Of a DNA stretch of 64,000 nt, positions 48,701 through 54,700 are shown piece after piece; within the stretch, counting starts at the first letter, position 1; every line of letters starts with the position of its first letter. The position numbers and the translations under genes were made by a program. This DNA comes from Agrypnia vestita (lineage: Eukaryota; Arthropoda; Insecta; Trichoptera; Phryganeidae). The notes below the pieces were generated by a model, which worked only from the letters and a program-made list of their open reading frames with translations, had not been told where the DNA came from and did no database searches. Where the stretch lies: the NCBI GenBank assembly GCA_016648135.1, contig JADDOH010010888.1, positions 41,196 to 105,195 on the forward strand, in the 5' to 3' direction.

Positions 48701-51700
48701 CACTAATCTGGGTATAAGGTGCGGTTCTGTTGATAAGATTTTTGTCTTGTCAAATCAGAGAAGTGACAGAGATTCCCTTTGGATGCATGTTCGCAGATTG
48801 CCGATATATTGGAGTTGTTGTTTTTAATTGCTCCAATAAGTTCCTTCAATCGTGTAGCGATATTGCGTTTGGTTTGTTCTATGTAGAGGTAAAATTCGTA
48901 TTTAATTTCGCAACCAGTTACAGTTAAATATGCTTAACGACCGTAATAACAATCTTATCTGTTTATTAACCAGCATTATGGTGATTAAACTCTACTAAAA
49001 TAGCTAAAAAATGTTATACTAAAAGTTTGTTTTTATTTTATTTACTTTGGTTCTATCGTTTTTGATAAACTGTTAAGTTAATTAGGCTCGGATAATCCTG
49101 CTGAAGTTAATATATATATTTTTTTTATCAATCAGAGTGTGGATACAGTGAACAAAAATATCTTGATAACGATCCTGATGATGGCCATGCACAAGGAGTG
49201 TCAGGAAAAGGCCTTTCAGGAGATCAGAGAGTTCTACAAGGACAACAGGGACGCCCCGGTGGAGAAGGACCACTTGCAGCACTTCCCGTACCTGGACATG
49301 TGCATTAAGGAAGTTCTGAGGATTTTCCCTGTCGTGACCGTTAACTTAAGATACGTTACGCAGGAATTTGTTATGAAAAATGGTTAGTTCTGCTTTTATT
49401 TTTATTCTTAGTTCGGTGACAAATTTATAGAATCATGTAATTCGCAATTGATAGATTTCCAGAGAGTCCGTGAATCATCGAGAAAAGGGAAGTAATGCCA
49501 AGAGAAGAAAAACGGAAATAATTTCTGATGTTTGTGAATTTTTTATGTGACTTATTAATGTGAGGGTACGGCAGTGACGTGCAGCGCATACAAGCAAAAA
49601 AGTGTGCATTACTAAAGATTCCGAGAAACAAATATGAATTTAATAATCCTTATCTTGTGCAAAAGACGATTTCAAATTCAAGCTGTCCTCAATTCAAGTG
49701 CCTACTTGTAAGCGAAATATTCTCGATAGTGACATGAATTAATGTGAACCTATGGGGAATATTAGTTTTAGTGACAATTAGTGTAATATTTATAGTATAT
49801 TTTTTATGTAATTGCATAATATTTGTTTATGCGTACCGCACGCCACTGGCCCGGTGATGCTAATGAAACAACGGTATCAATTCACACCTTTATTCTGGTA
49901 CAATGCAACAATATATACATATGAATAGGCTTCAACGGACCTGCGCGTCCGTTGCGGGGTCCACGGAGGCATCTGAGCGTGGCTCTTGTCCCAGGCCACG
50001 CGCGCTATCGCGTCGCGTCGCTGCATCCGTTTCGTCGGGAGGCATCCGGCCTCTCTCTGGAACTCCTCGCTGCGGAACCGGTCACCACCAAGACTCGGTG
50101 ACCGTCGATTCTCCGACTTCTTCCTCCGCTGCCAAGATATATCGCGGCCACGCAAACAAGTGGCGGGAGATTCGCTCCAGTGGGAAGGACCGACACACAC
50201 TCGACAGGAGATTGGGACGAACAGCCTCGGGCGGGTGCCCGCGCCGAGGTATATTCTCTTTCTTCCCTGTGCGGGAAGCCTCTCCCCGCGCCCCTCACTT
50301 CCCCCATCAACCCGTGTTGGGTCGGATAAGCGAACTGGGAACTTGGCGCGAAAACCTTGTTTATAATTATTCCCAATGTCCGATCTTACTGCTCGCGTTA
50401 TTATATCTAATATTAGTTATAAGATAATATTTACGCTATAACAAAACCTTATTCTACAATAATCATCTAATTATTATCTTGCTTAATCTACGGCCTACAA
50501 TCAGATTATTAAATAACGCGGCAAATTCAGGAATGTGTTGTTTACGCACATCTGTCTTGCCGGTTCAAAAAAAAAGGTCGGTCACATGTGGGCCCTCGAA
50601 CTTAAGGACGGAATTCCGAGAACAATGCGATATCGGATCGGCACAATTAACCGCGGTTATATCAATATTATATCAGCCATTTTAATGTATGTAAGTAATT
50701 GTTAATATTTAAAGCATTAACTTTGTGGTTAGACATTATAACAGAGTGTTAGTTTCATTAGTATAAACCACTACCAGATTTTAGGTCTACCTATTTCCAG
50801 ACGTACCCGACTCTTCGTCAAGACCAACAATACACTACTATGTTCACAACACTATACACCACAACTGTAGTATTGTTAACTTTTTACCAACATTTATCAT
50901 AAGCGTGTTAATCTTATCAAGGACAAGCATGCACTAATTCCTGATCGTTCTGTAGGCTAGTTAGTGCATACTTGTTCTTGACAAGTCCTTGACGCATGTG
51001 ATAAATGTTCGATGTCGGATTTGGTTTGGTAATATTAATATAAAACATGGTGTCTACCACATTATGTTGTGTTATTATCGTACAGAAGTCTGTCCAGTGA
51101 GACTGGCCTCTGCACTATAAGTGCCCCAGTCATGTTTATGTTGGTTGATGGTTATTACCAAGTTGTCACAGGAGTTTCAGATGTGGTCATTCCGGCGAAG
51201 ACCAACATTGCCTTGATGTTGATGTTGACTCACCGGGATCCCGATACATGGCCCGACCCGGATGTCTTCATCCCCGAGAGGTTCACCCCGGAGGAGGTGG
51301 CTAAGAGGCATCCGTGGGCATTCTACCCCTTCAGCGGAGGACCCAGGAACTGTCTAGGTGGGTTGAATGAACCTAAAGCATGACACAAAACTTGTTGTTC
51401 AGAGTTATCTATTATTTTCTCTTTCTGTGTTTCATTAATTTTATTTTGGTCCTTATCGCACCCCTGAAACAATGAAGTGGTTTTTGCGAACTCTTCGCTG
51501 CGCTACACGAGTGCCTTTGCTTCGTCTACGGCGTAGCGAGGAAACAGAAACATAATAAAAATGCCAACCCGATGGCGAGAGTGTAGGGCCCATATGGGAG
51601 CTTTTGCGCATAAAACGGTCCTGGGTGGTGGATCCCACTTAAGGCAATCGTCCGGCAAAGTGAGCGAATATCACATTTTTTTCTCATATCCTTTCTTACG

Positions 51701-54700
51701 TTTTTTATCACATTTTTGTATGGAAATGTATCACTTTAAAATTTATTCATCGGGTTACATGCGGATATTTTATTAAAATGACACAAACCGAAGTACATAA
51801 TTAATTAATAAATTACCGAATCTACGATATTTTAAAAATTAAGAAAATTTCTCAACTTAGCTGGCCTTTTCTGACTGAATATCCTCGTAAGATGTATTTT
51901 TTTCAATAATACTACAAAATAAACGATTACACAAAATTATTGCAAAATCTATCAGTTTGCTTACTTACAATTTATGTTTTAAAAAAATGTTTTTTTAATT
52001 TTTATTTTTTGTGTGGTTTTTTCAACTCTTTTTAAATGGTTACAACTTTTTTACTTCAAAAATCAAAATAAAAGATAGTATATTTAAAAAAAAAAACAAA
52101 AAAAAAAATCAAAATCTTTGTCGATTTTCCTGATTTTAGATATTTAATGAAACAATACGCAGTGCCTTGATTAAATAGCTAAATTCTAAAATCTAGAATA
52201 AGTTTTTTTTTTGTATTTATTTTAAAATAATAATGGATTTTCCTTTAATTTATTTAAGAAAAAAATTTTACAACTATCTAAAAAGGGTTGAAAAAATACA
52301 CAAAAATAAAATATAAAAAAAACAGTGATTTTTAAAACATAAATTGTAAATAAACAAACTAACGGAGTTAAAAATAATTGTAGTAAATAGGATAATTGTG
52401 TACTTTGTAATATTATTGAAAGAAAACGACATCTCACGAGGCCATTCATAAATGTTCGAGTAGCTTGTTGGTCTTGTGGTTAGGACACTGGCCTCGTGAT
52501 CCAAAGGTCGCGGGTTCGAACCTCACTGCAGACTAGCAAGTTAGTCCTATTTTCATAGCACAAGCGTTTAGCTTAGTTTGAAAATAGTAAGAATATTGAT
52601 GTGACACGTATTCCGTGTTCACATCTCTATTTTTTTAAAAATAAAAAAAAAAAATTACCCACAAAGTGGAGCAATTTTCTTCATTTTTAAAACATCGAAG
52701 GTTTGTTAATTTATTAATAAATTATATTAGGTCCTTACATATGAAATTGACGTTTAGTATGGGAGGAACATAAAGCCGATTTTTTTTATTATAATATATT
52801 TATTTAATCAAAGTATGTACCATTGCTATCTATGCACTTTTGCCATCTCATAGGTAGTTCATCGATCCCTTTACTATAAAAACCATTCGGACGGGAATCA
52901 ATAAAATCTTTGAAGGCGGTTTTGACTGCCCCATCGGAGTTGAATTTTTTCCTTTGCAAGAAGTTATCCAAATTTCGAAAAAAATGGTAATCTGTTGGGG
53001 CAAGGTCCGGAGAGTACGGTGGATGTCTTAGACATTCCAATTGAAGCTCCTCTAATTTGGTAGCCGTCTGTTGTGCAGTGTGTAGTCTAGCGTTATCATA
53101 AAGCAGCAGTGGCCTAGAGCGATTAACCAGCCTCGGTTGTTTAGCAGCTAGCTTTTCCATCATGGTTTACAGTTGCTGACAATAGACATCTACCGTAATC
53201 GTCTGGCCAGATTTAAGAAAGCTGTAGTGAACGACACCAGCACTAGTCCACCAAACGCTCACAAGTAACTCTTTTGGAGTCAATTTTCGCTTGGGGCATG
53301 GTTTGGCTGGTTCGGCAGGGTTCAGCCATTGCGATGAGCGCTTCCGATTATCGTACAGGATCCACTTTTCATCACAGGTAATGATTCGATTTAAAATCTA
53401 TTCATTATTGTACCGGTTGAGTAATGCAACGCAGCAGTCAACGCGCGTTTGTTGATTTGCTTCACTCAATTCGTGAGGTACCCACCTTTCAAGCTTTTTC
53501 ACCTTACCAATTTGCTTCAAGTGGATTAAAACAGTTTATCACTAACACCGCAGCCTGCAGCTAACTCGGATGTGGTTTGCGATGGATCCGCTTCCACAAT
53601 AGCCTTCAATTCGTCATTATCAACTTTGGTCTCCGGCCGTCCACGGGGCTTGTTCTGCAGGTCGAAATTTCCAGAACGAAAACGTTGGAACCAAAAACGC
53701 ACTGTGTTTTCTTTTGCGGCACCGTCGCCATACACATCATTAATCCTTCGAGCCGTTTCTGCAGCACTGGTGCCACGGTGGAACTCGTACTCGTTAATAA
53801 CGCGATATTTCAAGTTTTTCATTTTATAAACTGAGTGACGCAAAAAAAAAAACAATTGAGGAAAAAACAAATGAATTATAATTTTCAAAACACAAATACA
53901 TGAGTAAATAGCTGTATAAATTTGGATTTGGAATTCCTAACCAATGAGAAGATATTTGAGATCAAATTTGCCAGTACGGAAAAACATCAATTTCATATGT
54001 AAGGACCTAATATTATTTAGTTTGTCTCATCTTAACAAGACATTAGTATTTAAAATATATGTAACCTAATTAATAAATTTTAAAATTATATATTTCCATA
54101 CAAAAATGTGATAAAAAACGCAAGAGAAAATATGAGAAAAAATTGTGTAATTTGCTCACTATGCTGGACGATCACCTTAATAAAATCTGTAATTCCTCAA
54201 ATTCCTATTTATAAGTTGCGCTTCAAAAATAATTTCGTTCCATGCGACAGTCCAGCGTGTAACGTCACTAGTATCTGATACGTGTAATTTTTTTTTTTGA
54301 TAACACCTTTTTCTTCTTCTTCTTTCTTTTAAAAGACCTATGTGGTCTGTTCTCCAGAGGATAGGCCTCCTGTGAGGTGGATGCCCAGCTATCCTTCCAT
54401 CTTTTGGGACTCTGAGGCGGGTTCCGCGAGGGTGACTATGTAGTGCGACATAGAGGAGTCTGGTGCTATCCATTCCCTGGACATGACCATACCAGTCCCT
54501 CGTTCGCTGTCTACTTCATCGTACAATGTCCTCAGCCTCATATTATTATTATTATTGATAATGGGCAGGCAGCTTAAGCTGACAGGCCTCTCATTTGAAT
54601 ACCCAGCTTATTCTTCAATTTGTTGATGCTGGCTGCAGATACGACGCCCTCAGGCAAACTGTTCCACATATTGACCACTCCATTGCTTTTAATGCATGCT

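Larger units (their letters stand above)
51643..54176. mobile_element. TTAA-flanked element with ~140-bp inverted ends
   Basis: TTAA at 51639-51642 and 54177-54180. The left end GGCAATCGTCCGGCAAAGTG (51643-51780) and right end (inverted: GGTGATCGTCCAGCATAGTG, 54040-54176) match over about 140 bp including TCACATTTTTGTATGGAAAT and AAAATTTATT. The interior is A/T-rich filler with a SINE (52457) and a mariner (52727-54010) inserted later. It lies in P450 intron 9. Relation to the G-run TTAA family is not established. Confidence 0.7.

Noticed and set aside
49903..50427. 174-codon plus-strand frame and overlapping 123-126-codon frames
   Set aside because: GC-rich, low stop density on all frames, no protein motif; best explained by the LTR-like block.
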